A stretch of 64,000 nt of DNA from the NCBI RefSeq assembly GCF_012927405.1, contig NZ_JABBGM010000011.1, positions 42,303-106,302 on the forward strand. Direction: 5' to 3'. The DNA is from Novosphingobium olei (GTDB lineage: Bacteria; Pseudomonadota; Alphaproteobacteria; Sphingomonadales; Sphingomonadaceae). Position 1 is the stretch's first letter. Every line of letters starts with the position of its first letter. Below are positions 17,166 to 26,598 of this stretch, in pieces. The notes below the pieces were generated by a model. That model saw only the letters and a program-made list of their open reading frames with translations. It was not told where the DNA came from and searched no databases. Both the position numbers and the translations under genes were made by a program.

Positions 17166-18437
17166 TCAACCTGCCAATGTGACAAGGCCGATCACCGCCC
17201 CGCACATGCCCGAGGCAAGATTGCCGGCGAGCCAGCTTTTCATCCCGAGTTGCGCGGCCTCGCGTCGCCGACCGGGTGCCAGCGTGCCGATCGTCGTCAC
17301 CAGCAAGCCCACGCTGGCAAGATTGGCGACGCTGCAAAGCGCATAGGTGACGATAAGCTCCGTTCGTGGTGTGAAAGTACCAGCGGGCACCTGCGAAAAC
17401 TGCAGATAGGCGACATATTCGTTGAGGATGGTCTTCGTGCCCATCAGCGCCCCGGCCGGTACCGCTTCGCGCCACGGCACACCGATCGCCCACATGAAGG
17501 GCGCGAAGAACCACCCGAACAGGCGCCGCAAGGTGATCGGCCCACCATCGACCCGCGGCAGGTTGGCCAGGATCTGGTCGGCAAGGTTCACCAGCGCGAA
17601 GATGACGATGATCGTGCCGATGACGGCCAGCACCAGTTGCACCCCTTCGGTCGTGCCGCGCAGGATGGCATCCATCGTGTCCTCGTAATGGACTTCCGGC
17701 TCTGCGGCAGCGCTGTCGCGCTCGCCCTCGCTTTCGGGCACCATCATCCGCGCGATCAGGATCGCCGCCGGCAGCGACAGGAACGACGCTACGATCATGT
17801 GCCCCACGGCATTGGGCAGGATCGGCGCCAGCGTCGTCGCATAAAGCACGAGCAACGCGCCCGAGATGTTGGCCATCGACAGCACCATCACGGCGAACAG
17901 TTCCGAGCGCGACATCGTGGCGCACCAGGAACGCACGATCAGCGGAGCTTCCACCACGCCCAGAAAGATGTTGGCGCCGGCATTCAATCCGACGACGCCG
18001 GTAACCCCAAGCGTTCGCCGCAGAACCCACGAGAGACCGTTGACCAGCCAGCGCAGCACGCCCCAATGCCAGAACAGCGCCGTCAGCGCCGAGAACACGA
18101 TGATCAGCGGCAGCACCTGGAAGGCAATGATCATCGGCGGCGATACGCCGGGCTTGAGCACGAATGGCAGTTCCGCTCCTCCGAGATAGCCGAACATGTA
18201 GCTCGATCCCGCCAGGGTCGCCTGCTCGATCGCGCTGACGCCACTGTTAATCGCCTCTACCGCGCGCCACACCAGCGGCACGCGGATGAACGCAAGCGCG
18301 ATGGCCAGCTGCATGATCAGGGCGCCCGCGATCCAGCGCCAGCCCGGCATGGCTCGTCGATTCTCGGAGACACCCCAGGCGATCAGCAGGATCAGCCCGA
18401 TGCCGATCAGCCCCTGTCCCTGCTGCAGGATCGCCAT
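17166..18437 (-). CDS. NupC/CNT-type concentrative nucleoside transporter
   Basis: A 423-residue inner-membrane permease. Members import nucleosides with protons or sodium. Diagnostic features are GLNAGANIFLGVVEAPLIV (the conserved GxxxNxFxGxxEAPL substrate-binding stretch), AILRGTTEGVQLVLAV, and AGALMGTKTILNEYVAYLQF (the second half-site with TKxxxNExVAY). It lies 44 bp downstream of a TonB-dependent receptor and 15 bp upstream of the CDP-alcohol phosphotransferase. That placement suggests the receptor and permease handle the same nucleoside-like compound across the two membranes. Confidence 0.92.
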   Translation of the reverse strand: MAILQQGQGLIGIGLILLIAWGVSENRRAMPGWRWIAGALIMQLAIALAFIRVPLVWRAVEAINSGVSAIEQATLAGSSYMFGYLGGAELPFVLKPGVSPPMIIAFQVLPLIIVFSALTALFWHWGVLRWLVNGLSWVLRRTLGVTGVVGLNAGANIFLGVVEAPLIVRSWCATMSRSELFAVMVLSMANISGALLVLYATTLAPILPNAVGHMIVASFLSLPAAILIARMMVPESEGERDSAAAEPEVHYEDTMDAILRGTTEGVQLVLAVIGTIIVIFALVNLADQILANLPRVDGGPITLRRLFGWFFAPFMWAIGVPWREAVPAGALMGTKTILNEYVAYLQFSQVPAGTFTPRTELIVTYALCSVANLASVGLLVTTIGTLAPGRRREAAQLGMKSWLAGNLASGMCGAVIGLVTLAG

Positions 18438-18481
18438 CGCCTATTTCACCCCCCTCAAGCTGCGGCCAGACCTTCGACGGG

Positions 18482-21400
18482 TCAGAACTTCCACGCAAGC
18501 CCGAACTGGAACTGGCGTGGTGGCCCCGCATTGCGCTGCACGAACGGTGCGCCGCCACCGAACTGGATCTGGTTGGACGTGGTCGCCGCGTTGGCAAAGC
18601 CGGACTTGTTGTTGGTGTTCAACACGTTGAATACATCCGCGCTCAACTCGAGCCGCCCGTCGGATGCGGGGATGGTATAGCGCAGACCGATATCGATGGT
18701 TGCCGACCACGGCAGTCGGGCGGAGTTGCGCTTGGCGCCGGGATAGCGGTCCGAATTCCCGACATAGCTCTCGCCGAAGGAAGCGCCATCACCGTTAAGG
18801 TCCTGCGTCCCGAAAATGCGAGCATCGGGCACGAGGTTCACTGGCTGTCCGGACTGGAAAAGCCCCGCCACGCTCACGCTCAGGCCATCGAACGGGTAAA
18901 GGTAGCCCACTGCGGAGATCACGTGCCGCCGGTCGTTGGCCGATGGCCCCCACTCCGTGCTGTAATCGTTCGAGTTGGCGGCGCGGAAGTTGATGTCGTC
19001 GGTATCGTTGGACAGCTTGGACAGCGTATAGCTGATGCGGAAGGCATAGGCATCTTCGCCGCGCGCCTTGTTCACCTGCAGGATCAGGGCCTTGTACTCG
19101 GACTCTCCCTTCGTTTCCGACACGGTGATCTGCCTGGCCCCACCTGCGACCAGCGCGACCGGCCGGGTGGCGTCCGCATCCGCCTGGCTGCGCACCAGCC
19201 CCAGAGACTGCGCCAGGGCAAAGCGCGATGCGTTGTCCGGCTGCGCCTTGAGCAGGGCGATGTTGGCGTCGGTCAGTGCGGCAAGGTTGGGCGTGAACGG
19301 TGCAGGCGCATTGAGATCACGCAGCCGCACCAGATTGTGCGATCGGCTGTAGATCACGTCCGCGCTCAGTGTCAGCGTATCGCTCGCCTGAACCTGATAC
19401 CCGGCGCTCAGCTGCAGGCTCCACGGACTCTTGTAGCCTTCGGGATTGAGTATCCGCGCTTCGCCCAGCGTCGCGCTGTCGCGCAGGGCCTGAACCTGCT
19501 GGGGCGCGGGGCAGGCCGAAACCGTCGTGCAGGCGGGCGACACCGCAAGGTTGCCGTCGAACGTCACCTTGGCCAGATCGACACCGGCCGGAACCAGCCC
19601 CTTGGCCTGCAACGCTCGCAATTGCGAAACGAAGCCAGGCGAGGTGGTATTGCGCTGCAGGGCGTCGGAAATCACCGAGTATGGCAGCTTTCCAGTGAAT
19701 ATCCCGGCCCCGAACCGCACAGTCGATCGGGCGTCGGGCCGGTAGTTCAGCGATAGGCGCGGCGCGAAGTTGTCAAGGTCGGCGCCTTTCCCGCCCTTGC
19801 CCGTCAGGCTGTCATAGTCCCAGCGCAGCCCGAATGTCGCCGTCAGCCGGGGGCCGACCTGCCATTCATCCTCAACATAGAAGCCCAATTGCGTCTGCCC
19901 TGTGCCGAAGGCGCGCGGCCGCAGTTCCACGGAGTAGTTGGCAACGGCCGGATTGAGCGAAAGAACGTCTTGCGCCGACAGTGCAAGGCCCTTGCCGCTG
20001 CCGGCCAAGGTCGCCAGTTGCGCATCGGTCAGGTCCACCGTGTAGTTCCCATCCGGATTGCCTCCGCCCAGCAGCGCGAAGTCCGAATGAAGCACGTCCG
20101 CGCCGATCGTCAGCTTGTGCGCACCAAGCTTGCGTTGCAGCCGGTGCGTCGTCTGCCATGTCTTTTCCAGATCGTTGAAGACATAACCGGGATTGCCCAA
20201 TACTGCGACGGCAAGGCCCGACGGATCACGCACGGTGGCCTGCGGCCCGGGCTCTCCCTTGGGCCGGGCATAGTCCCAGCGGAACCGGCTGAACTGCACC
20301 GCGCCGTCATAGCTCCACGCGTCGCCCGAATAGCTGGCCGATGCCGCCACGAGCGTGGAGAAGCGCTGCTGGTCCGATCCGGCCGAAGGGAACGTGACAT
20401 TGCCCCCGCCAAGGCTTCCGCCGGGCCGGTCCACCGTCACCCGCCCGACATTGGCGCGCAGGCTCAGCGTCCAGTCGTCGGTCAGGCGATGGTCGATTCG
20501 CAGCGAACCGAGGTAGGCCTCGTTGTGGCCGGTCACGTTCGCCACCGTGCCCAATGCCGGCGCATCGACCACCTGCACGTTGCGATCGCGGGTGTATTCG
20601 AAGTTCGCGTAGAAGAACGTCCGGTCCCGCGCGATCGGGCCGCCCATGCTGGCGCCTGCCTGATATCGCTCGAAGCTTTCACCAACCGGATTTCCGGAAA
20701 GGTCGCGCCGGGGATAGGGCGAAGCCGCGTCGATGGGTCGGCCCGGACGAACCAGCGCGTAGACTTCGCCGTGATAATCGTTGGTCCCGGACGGCGAAGT
20801 GTAGTTCACCACGCCATTGGCCGTCCGGCCGTAGGCCACAGAATAGGAGTTGGCGAGGACGGTGACGTTGCGGGTGAAACCCAGCGGAACGGGGAATTTG
20901 ATCCCGCCGAGGAAGCTCTCGTTATTGTCGAGCCCGTCGAGCAGATAGTTGGCGTCGAGACCGTTGGCCCCATTGATCGAGATCGAGGGGGATTCTGCGA
21001 AGAACCCGGTCGACGGAACCACGTTGGGCAGCCGCACCAGCGCACCCAGCACATCGCGCCCCTCGATGGGCAGCGCAACCAGCTCTGCCTTGTCGAGCGA
21101 AGCCGAAACCTCGGCATTGACCGCGTTGATCCCAGTCACCGCGCGATGGCCTTCGACCACGATCGCTCCGCCACCATTCCGGCGCAGGGTCACGCTGCTG
21201 GTGAAGTTCGCCCGCAGCGCAACCGTCACCGCCTCGCTGGCAGGCGCGTTGCCCAAGCGAACGCTGTAGCGCCCGGCCGTGGACACACCGTCCAGCCGCA
21301 CCATCCCGTTTGCGTCGCTGCGAACCGTGCGCCGGAAACCGATCTCGGCGTTTTCGATGATCACATCGACGCCTGCCGCCGGCTCGTCGCCCTGCCCCTC

Positions 21401-21508
21401 CACCAGCGACACCTGAAGTCCGGCCTGCTGGGCATGCACGGGTGCCGAATATGCAACAGCCAGCGCAACCGCTGCGGCGGCGTGCAAGAACCTCGAGTGT
21501 ACGAGCAA
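18482..21508 (-). CDS. Oar-like TonB-dependent receptor with N-terminal carboxypeptidase-regulatory domain
   Basis: A 1008-residue outer-membrane protein. After the signal peptide (cleavage near VHAQQA), a CarboxypepD_reg-like beta-sandwich spans about 30-115. The plug follows, with VSASLDKAELVALPIEGRDV and the SISINGANGLDANYLLDGL box, then a large barrel ending in WKF with a terminal aromatic residue. This is the Oar/SusC-like class. Its position directly upstream of a CNT nucleoside permease suggests uptake of nucleosides or nucleotide-derived material. No signalling (FecA-type) extension is seen. The start at 21508 gives the signal peptide MLVHSRFLHAAAAVALAVA. Confidence 0.9.
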   Translation of the reverse strand: MLVHSRFLHAAAAVALAVAYSAPVHAQQAGLQVSLVEGQGDEPAAGVDVIIENAEIGFRRTVRSDANGMVRLDGVSTAGRYSVRLGNAPASEAVTVALRANFTSSVTLRRNGGGAIVVEGHRAVTGINAVNAEVSASLDKAELVALPIEGRDVLGALVRLPNVVPSTGFFAESPSISINGANGLDANYLLDGLDNNESFLGGIKFPVPLGFTRNVTVLANSYSVAYGRTANGVVNYTSPSGTNDYHGEVYALVRPGRPIDAASPYPRRDLSGNPVGESFERYQAGASMGGPIARDRTFFYANFEYTRDRNVQVVDAPALGTVANVTGHNEAYLGSLRIDHRLTDDWTLSLRANVGRVTVDRPGGSLGGGNVTFPSAGSDQQRFSTLVAASASYSGDAWSYDGAVQFSRFRWDYARPKGEPGPQATVRDPSGLAVAVLGNPGYVFNDLEKTWQTTHRLQRKLGAHKLTIGADVLHSDFALLGGGNPDGNYTVDLTDAQLATLAGSGKGLALSAQDVLSLNPAVANYSVELRPRAFGTGQTQLGFYVEDEWQVGPRLTATFGLRWDYDSLTGKGGKGADLDNFAPRLSLNYRPDARSTVRFGAGIFTGKLPYSVISDALQRNTTSPGFVSQLRALQAKGLVPAGVDLAKVTFDGNLAVSPACTTVSACPAPQQVQALRDSATLGEARILNPEGYKSPWSLQLSAGYQVQASDTLTLSADVIYSRSHNLVRLRDLNAPAPFTPNLAALTDANIALLKAQPDNASRFALAQSLGLVRSQADADATRPVALVAGGARQITVSETKGESEYKALILQVNKARGEDAYAFRISYTLSKLSNDTDDINFRAANSNDYSTEWGPSANDRRHVISAVGYLYPFDGLSVSVAGLFQSGQPVNLVPDARIFGTQDLNGDGASFGESYVGNSDRYPGAKRNSARLPWSATIDIGLRYTIPASDGRLELSADVFNVLNTNNKSGFANAATTSNQIQFGGGAPFVQRNAGPPRQFQFGLAWKF

Positions 21509-21613
21509 GATGTCCCCCCTGGATGACCGTCCCCCTGGTTTAGCAGGGGATCATCCGCTTTGTCGCCGAATGTAGCCGGAACTTACAGTCGGGGGTGGGC
21601 CTTGGCTCCGAAT

Positions 21614-21654
21614 AAAAAGGCGCGCCCCCACGAACGTGAGAGCACGCCGTTTTT
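21614..21654 (-). terminator. Rho-independent terminator for the downstream-located receptor gene
   Basis: On the minus strand a stem GGCGTGC / GCGCGCC (one G-U pair) is followed by TTTTTATT. It lies 24 bases after the stop of the receptor gene that starts at 24275. The plus strand also shows a T run (CGTTTTT), so it may work in both directions. It separates that receptor from the Oar-receptor operon. Confidence 0.75.
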
Positions 21655-21677
21655 GTACTGATGCCGGGGGAATTTCC

Positions 21678-24275
21678 TCAATAGGCAGCCGAAAGCGTCA
21701 AGAACCACTGCCGCGGCGCAATCGGATAGGCCGAGTAGCTGTTGGTGGCCGAGCCGATCGACAGCGTCGAAACGCCCTTCTTGTCGGTCAAGTTCGTCAC
21801 GTTCAGTGCGAGCTCAACCTTGCGCAGTGGCAGCGAACCTTCCGGCACACGCGCTGCAATGCGCAGCGAGGTCAGGAAATAGGACGAAACGCTAACATCG
21901 TTCGTGAAAGTCGCGAAGCGCTTGCCAACATAGTCGCCTATACCCTGGATCTCGATCGGCCCCACGTTGAGCGTGGCCACGGTCTTGTTCATCCACTTGG
22001 GCGTGCCGGGCAGCTGCTTTCCGCAGGTTGGCACGATGCCGCCCGTGACAAGGTAACCACCGATGCAGGTGTCGGTCGCCGCACCGATCCCAAGAGCGGT
22101 CGAAGTGTAGTCGTTCTTGTACTTCGACAGGTTGTAGGACAACGCGTTGTAGACCGAGAACGTGTTGCCAAAGCGCAGCGTAAGGGCTGCATCGAAACCA
22201 TCGGTCTTGACGCTGCCGACATTGACGAGCGTCGACGTGCCGCCCGTGATACCGCTGCCGGCAATGCCGCCGGGGTTGGTCGGGATGGCCAGCAGCCGGT
22301 TGCTGAAGTCGACATGGTAGTAGTTCAGCTGTGCCTGCAGCGCCACGCCGGAGCCTAGCTGGCGATTTGACCGGACGCCGGCCTCATAGGTCCAGCTCGT
22401 CTCCGGCTTGCCTTCGCGGGCGAAAGCATCGAACGCCGCCTGGCTGCCCGTGAACCACGGTCCGCCACCGCCTGCGAGATAGGCCTGATACTGCCGAAGG
22501 TTCTTCTGCACGTTGAAGTAGAACTGCTCGTGGCCGTTGACGTTATAGGTCGCACCCACGGCTGGCAGGAACCAGTTGAACGAATTTATCTTCCCCTGGG
22601 GCAGCGCGGTGGTGCCACCAAGCGATCCGACCTTGGGCTGCACCGGGAAACGGCCGTTGGCCCACTGGGCGCTGGTCTTGAAACCGGCCTGAACCAGCAG
22701 CTGATCCGTGACCTGCCAAGTGTCCTGCAGATGCAGTTGCAACTGCTTGATCCGGGCTTCACCCTGATACTGCGTGAACAGCGGTTCCATCACGTCGCCC
22801 GGGCGGATGTAGGGCGTGCTCATCGCCGGGCTTCCCACCGGCACGGCGTACCAGCGGCGCCACTGCGTGGTGCTGTTGTGTTCGAACCATCCGCCCAGGT
22901 CGATCTTGTGCCGGCCCAATTCCGCGCTGATCGAAGAGATCAGCCCGACGCGATCGATGCGGTACTCAGTAGTGCGCGTGATCAGGCCCGATCCGCCCGT
23001 TGCCGCCACCAGCGCCGCGCCGGCCGTAGCCGCCTGCGCCGAAGTCAGCGCGGTGCAGGCTGCCGGCTTCGTCCCGTTGTTGTTGGCAGTGAAGCGGCAG
23101 TTGGATGGCAGGCTGCCGTAATTCGGATCGAGATAGGCCTGCGCGGTGGTGATCGATTGGCCCAACGGTCCGGCTACCACGCCTACGCCGTCGTTGTGGT
23201 GGTAATAAGCCGTGTTCGACCAAGTCACCTTGCTGGAAAGCCGCGCGTCGTAACGCAGGTAGCTGAGATAGTCGGTGCGCTGGGCATCGGAATAGTAATT
23301 GCGATAATTGCTGCCCTGCGCGGCCGGCGAATTGCCGAACGCGTTGAGGTAGCCCGAACGGTAGCCGTCGAAATCAGGGTAATAGAACGGCTTGGTATAA
23401 GGCGTGTAGAGCTGCGCCGCAGTTGCCGTGCCGCCCGCCGAAGGCTTGAAGAACACGGTGGCGTCCTCGTTGGGCTGCACCATGTCGTTGTAGTCGAAAT
23501 AGAGGGTGAATTTGCCCGCTTCGCTGTCGTGGACGAACTTGGCGTTCGCCTGCCACCCCTTCTGGATGCCGTTGAAATCCCAAGCGCGTGCGCGCTGGCG
23601 CACGCCGGAGATATAGGCCGAATTGCCGCCCGCGAAATCGCCCGTGTCGATCCGCAGGTAGGTTCGCGAAGCATCATAGCTGCCCACGGTCTGGGCGCCC
23701 TGGATGCCGAACTTCGCCAACGGATCGGACGAGAACGTCTCTACCGTACCGCCCAGGTTGCTGTTGGAAGGCGTGGCAAGGTCACCCGCCCCCGTCGCCA
23801 CCACCACGCGCCCAACGTTTTCGGAAATGACCGCACGCTGCGGCGAAAGGCCGTTGTAGTTGCCGTAGCTCTGGTCGCCCAGCGGCAGGCCATCCATCGT
23901 GTAGCCAAGCTGGTTGCCGGCAAAGCCGTGCACGAACGTCTGCGCGTTCTGCTCGTTGTTGCCCCACGGATCGGCCGTGATGTACAGCACCCCCGGAAGG
24001 GTCTGGATCGCCTTTAGCGGTGAAACGCCGGGCAGGATCTTCTGGATTTCGGTCTGCTGGATCGCAGTTGCCGAACGCGTCGTCTTGGCGCCGGTAACGA
24101 TGATCGCATTCGCATCGACCAGGCCGTTCCCTGCGACCGGCGCTGCCGCCGCTTCGGTCTCTTCAGCGTTGCCAGCCTCGCCAGCGATGGCTTGCGAAGA
24201 AAATCCCAATGACATGATCGTGCCCGCCAACAAGCCTGCCCGCAAGGCGCACGCCGTCGATCCAAATGCCCTCAT
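21678..24275 (-). CDS. TonB-dependent receptor
   Basis: An 865-residue outer-membrane receptor with a signal peptide (cleavage near QAIAGEAG), a plug domain starting ANAIIVTGAKTT, and the plug core LPGVLYITADPWGNNEQ. A barrel follows, ending FLTLSAAY with a C-terminal aromatic residue. The barrel has one Cys pair in SNCRFTANNNG/PAACTAL and another in DTCIGG/PTCGKQ, probably loop disulfides. It is monocistronic: a terminator follows at 21614-21654, and upstream lies a long non-coding stretch. No neighbouring permease hints at a substrate. AGGGA lies eight bases before the ATG. Confidence 0.9.
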   Translation of the reverse strand: MRAFGSTACALRAGLLAGTIMSLGFSSQAIAGEAGNAEETEAAAAPVAGNGLVDANAIIVTGAKTTRSATAIQQTEIQKILPGVSPLKAIQTLPGVLYITADPWGNNEQNAQTFVHGFAGNQLGYTMDGLPLGDQSYGNYNGLSPQRAVISENVGRVVVATGAGDLATPSNSNLGGTVETFSSDPLAKFGIQGAQTVGSYDASRTYLRIDTGDFAGGNSAYISGVRQRARAWDFNGIQKGWQANAKFVHDSEAGKFTLYFDYNDMVQPNEDATVFFKPSAGGTATAAQLYTPYTKPFYYPDFDGYRSGYLNAFGNSPAAQGSNYRNYYSDAQRTDYLSYLRYDARLSSKVTWSNTAYYHHNDGVGVVAGPLGQSITTAQAYLDPNYGSLPSNCRFTANNNGTKPAACTALTSAQAATAGAALVAATGGSGLITRTTEYRIDRVGLISSISAELGRHKIDLGGWFEHNSTTQWRRWYAVPVGSPAMSTPYIRPGDVMEPLFTQYQGEARIKQLQLHLQDTWQVTDQLLVQAGFKTSAQWANGRFPVQPKVGSLGGTTALPQGKINSFNWFLPAVGATYNVNGHEQFYFNVQKNLRQYQAYLAGGGGPWFTGSQAAFDAFAREGKPETSWTYEAGVRSNRQLGSGVALQAQLNYYHVDFSNRLLAIPTNPGGIAGSGITGGTSTLVNVGSVKTDGFDAALTLRFGNTFSVYNALSYNLSKYKNDYTSTALGIGAATDTCIGGYLVTGGIVPTCGKQLPGTPKWMNKTVATLNVGPIEIQGIGDYVGKRFATFTNDVSVSSYFLTSLRIAARVPEGSLPLRKVELALNVTNLTDKKGVSTLSIGSATNSYSAYPIAPRQWFLTLSAAY

Positions 24276-24696
24276 CTACTTTATCCCTAGCCACGTAACG
24301 CTCGAACGTTGGAGCGGTTGGTTCGCTAGGCGCTGCACGTGGCAGTTTGGATAAACTTCAGTGACAGAACGATGGCACGCGTCGGCACATGCCAGTCGTA
24401 CCTTGGACGCAAAGCTGGGTTCACCAAGGCGCTCACCGGCATAGCCATGTGTGGAGATCACCAGTTGACTTGACGATCGCCAAAGCCGGAATGAACAATT
24501 TTCCCTTGGTTTCGCTGAAAGGGATTAGCCTTTCGTCGGCTCCCAGTAGTGGGCGTAATACCGTTTACCGGGGCAAAGCGCTTCAATCGCTAATCCTGCA
24601 ACATAAATGCATGATTTAGTGGAAGTATATGATTGTATTATATCTCCCCAAGCGAAAATCTGGCATTCAGACTGACCATTGATTCAGGGGGCAAGA
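24276..24696. other. Non-coding, AT-richer stretch with inverted repeats
   Basis: About 420 bases without a convincing gene. They must hold the promoter of the leftward receptor and of the rightward lipoprotein. Two repeats are visible: GAAAGG/CCTTTC (24517-24534), and GGATTAGC at 24522-24529 matched by GCTAATCC at 24589-24596. Base composition falls clearly below that of the flanking operons, marking the left edge of a probable island. Confidence 0.5.
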
Positions 24697-26355
24697 TTGC
24701 GGACAATTTCTCAGATATTCGGTAGTCCTCTGATCGCGATAATGTTGACCGGCGCATTGTGCTCCTGTGGAGGAGATAACCAAGGGCAAGCAACCCGACC
24801 CTCGTCGCCAGGCTCCGAAACATCAACTCCGCCAACAACTGCAACCCAGCAGTTTGTCGATCGCGCTAAAGAGGGGACCGGAAGCATCGACCTTGTCAAC
24901 GCAACGGACACTGTGATCTTCTCGGGCTGCCTCCGCAAAAACAAGACAGAAGATCCCAGAACGGTGGGGGCCGCTGCGTTTTTCACCAACCTGACACAAG
25001 CCGAATATCGCCTTGTCGATTTCGCCTACGTCATGGACACAAGCGGTATCAGAACTGGCGAATCCGTGGAAACGGACGTTGGCTTCACCGTTCTGCCGCG
25101 CTCTGCCCTCGTAGCATTGAATAGCGGCGAGGAATTGTTGATCACCCACCGGTATGACACGCAGCCGAACGACCGCGGCGTGAGTTCAATCACCATCCCG
25201 CAAGGTGGCTTGGCAATCGCACCTAACCAACGGCTTTCGATTGGCTCGGTTTCGGCGATATTCCCTCTCGATGGATCAGGAGCGAAAGTCATTGACGACA
25301 GTCGATTGGCCGATGGGTCGCTATTCCAGGTTTGTTATTCGGCCACGCTCAAACGCTCCGACTGGGTGACGGGCGGACGAATTGTAAGCTATCGCTCACC
25401 CTACCGCGACCGTTCCTACGTTGCCGATCCCGCGAGGACGACTGCCCCGTTCACAAGCTTCCGCAACACTAGCGACAAACCGGTCCGCGTCTATGGGATC
25501 GGCTCGTTCATCTCCAATCTGAGCAGCACCGAACCGTCTACTCACTCCGTCGAGGTGCTGATAAACAATCAAACTGTCACCACAATTCAACTACCTGCCC
25601 ACGTGCCGGGTCAGAACTCCGGCTCGCTGCCACTGGCTCATCCTGTCGACCTGACGATTGCGCCGGGTGCAACCCTTACTGTCAAGGGCAAGGTCACTCC
25701 AAATCGTGCGATTGTCTTCGACTTTGCTGCGTTCATTTTCGCTGACGAAGGTTTGACCAGCATTGACGAAAATCTGGATATGCTTCCGGTCGATTTTAAC
25801 GCAGACGGCTACACAGACATCGTAGATCTGGATTCATCCGGTTCTTTTTGGGTGTCCCTGCGCGTCGGGCAAGGGCTGCAAAATACCCAGCAAGAGTGGG
25901 CGCGTGCAGTCGGAAAAGTGGATCGTCTCATTGCATTGCAACCTTCGCAATCGGGTTCGGTCACGCTGCAAGCCACGAATAACGCAGGTCTTTGCCTTAA
26001 TATGAAATCGGTTCCGTCCATGGCACGATTTATACTGGAATACTGCCAGAACGCTGGATCCCCATCCCTTGAAAGTGACATCTGGGGAGATTTTAACGGA
26101 GACGGCTTCAGCGATCGGTTGCGCGTGGATGCACCTGCCAAGGCATACCTTGTGGCACTTGGCTCAGCTACCGGCCTCGGTCCGGACAGCATCTGGGCAG
26201 GAGGTTACGGTGCCGTTGAAAAAATGTTTGTCTCAGACGCGAATGGAGACGGTGCTAGCGACGTCCTGGCAGAATGGACGAACGCATCTGGCCTGCAATG
26301 CAAAATATTCTATGGTGCTAGGGATAGATTTCGCGTTGAAGATTGCCCAAGATAA
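24697..26355 (+). CDS. Putative lipoprotein with FG-GAP/EF-hand-like repeats
   Basis: This 552-residue protein has a signal peptide ending in a lipobox, LCSC with Cys24 followed by GGDN. I start at the TTG at 24697, preceded by a run of five G; a TTG at 24679 lacks such a site. Two beta-rich segments (about 45-215 and 230-350) match nothing I recognise. The C-terminal third holds three calcium-binding-like repeats: DFNADGYTD, DFNGDGFSD and DANGDGASD. These are typical of FG-GAP/VCBS propellers that bind carbohydrates or other surfaces. Base composition is lower than in neighbours and AT-rich gaps flank it on both sides, suggesting transfer. The function is unknown; a surface adhesin or binding lipoprotein is a guess. 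Confidence 0.72.
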   Translation: MRTISQIFGSPLIAIMLTGALCSCGGDNQGQATRPSSPGSETSTPPTTATQQFVDRAKEGTGSIDLVNATDTVIFSGCLRKNKTEDPRTVGAAAFFTNLTQAEYRLVDFAYVMDTSGIRTGESVETDVGFTVLPRSALVALNSGEELLITHRYDTQPNDRGVSSITIPQGGLAIAPNQRLSIGSVSAIFPLDGSGAKVIDDSRLADGSLFQVCYSATLKRSDWVTGGRIVSYRSPYRDRSYVADPARTTAPFTSFRNTSDKPVRVYGIGSFISNLSSTEPSTHSVEVLINNQTVTTIQLPAHVPGQNSGSLPLAHPVDLTIAPGATLTVKGKVTPNRAIVFDFAAFIFADEGLTSIDENLDMLPVDFNADGYTDIVDLDSSGSFWVSLRVGQGLQNTQQEWARAVGKVDRLIALQPSQSGSVTLQATNNAGLCLNMKSVPSMARFILEYCQNAGSPSLESDIWGDFNGDGFSDRLRVDAPAKAYLVALGSATGLGPDSIWAGGYGAVEKMFVSDANGDGASDVLAEWTNASGLQCKIFYGARDRFRVEDCPR

Positions 26356-26598
26356 TCTCGGAAATCGAACGATTATCAAGTATTTTTTAAAATTTGGCGC
26401 ATTAAATCTGCAGTATTCGACCAACCGGGATTGAATTTATTTTTAGGTCAAAACGATATATCTGCAATTTATTATACTATTTTCCGGAATTCATTTAGCT
26501 GCATCTGGGTTTTCACACGAAATATATTTTTAAATAACTGTATTCGCGATGCAAGCTAGCACCCAATCGCGCTTGTGCCTCTGATGATTGCTGCCCGC

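Noticed and set aside
19889..21526. 545-residue plus-strand open frame
   Set aside because: Antisense shadow of the Oar-like receptor; GC-rich DNA produces such frames.
22530..24017. 495-residue plus-strand open frame
   Set aside because: Antisense shadow of the second receptor.
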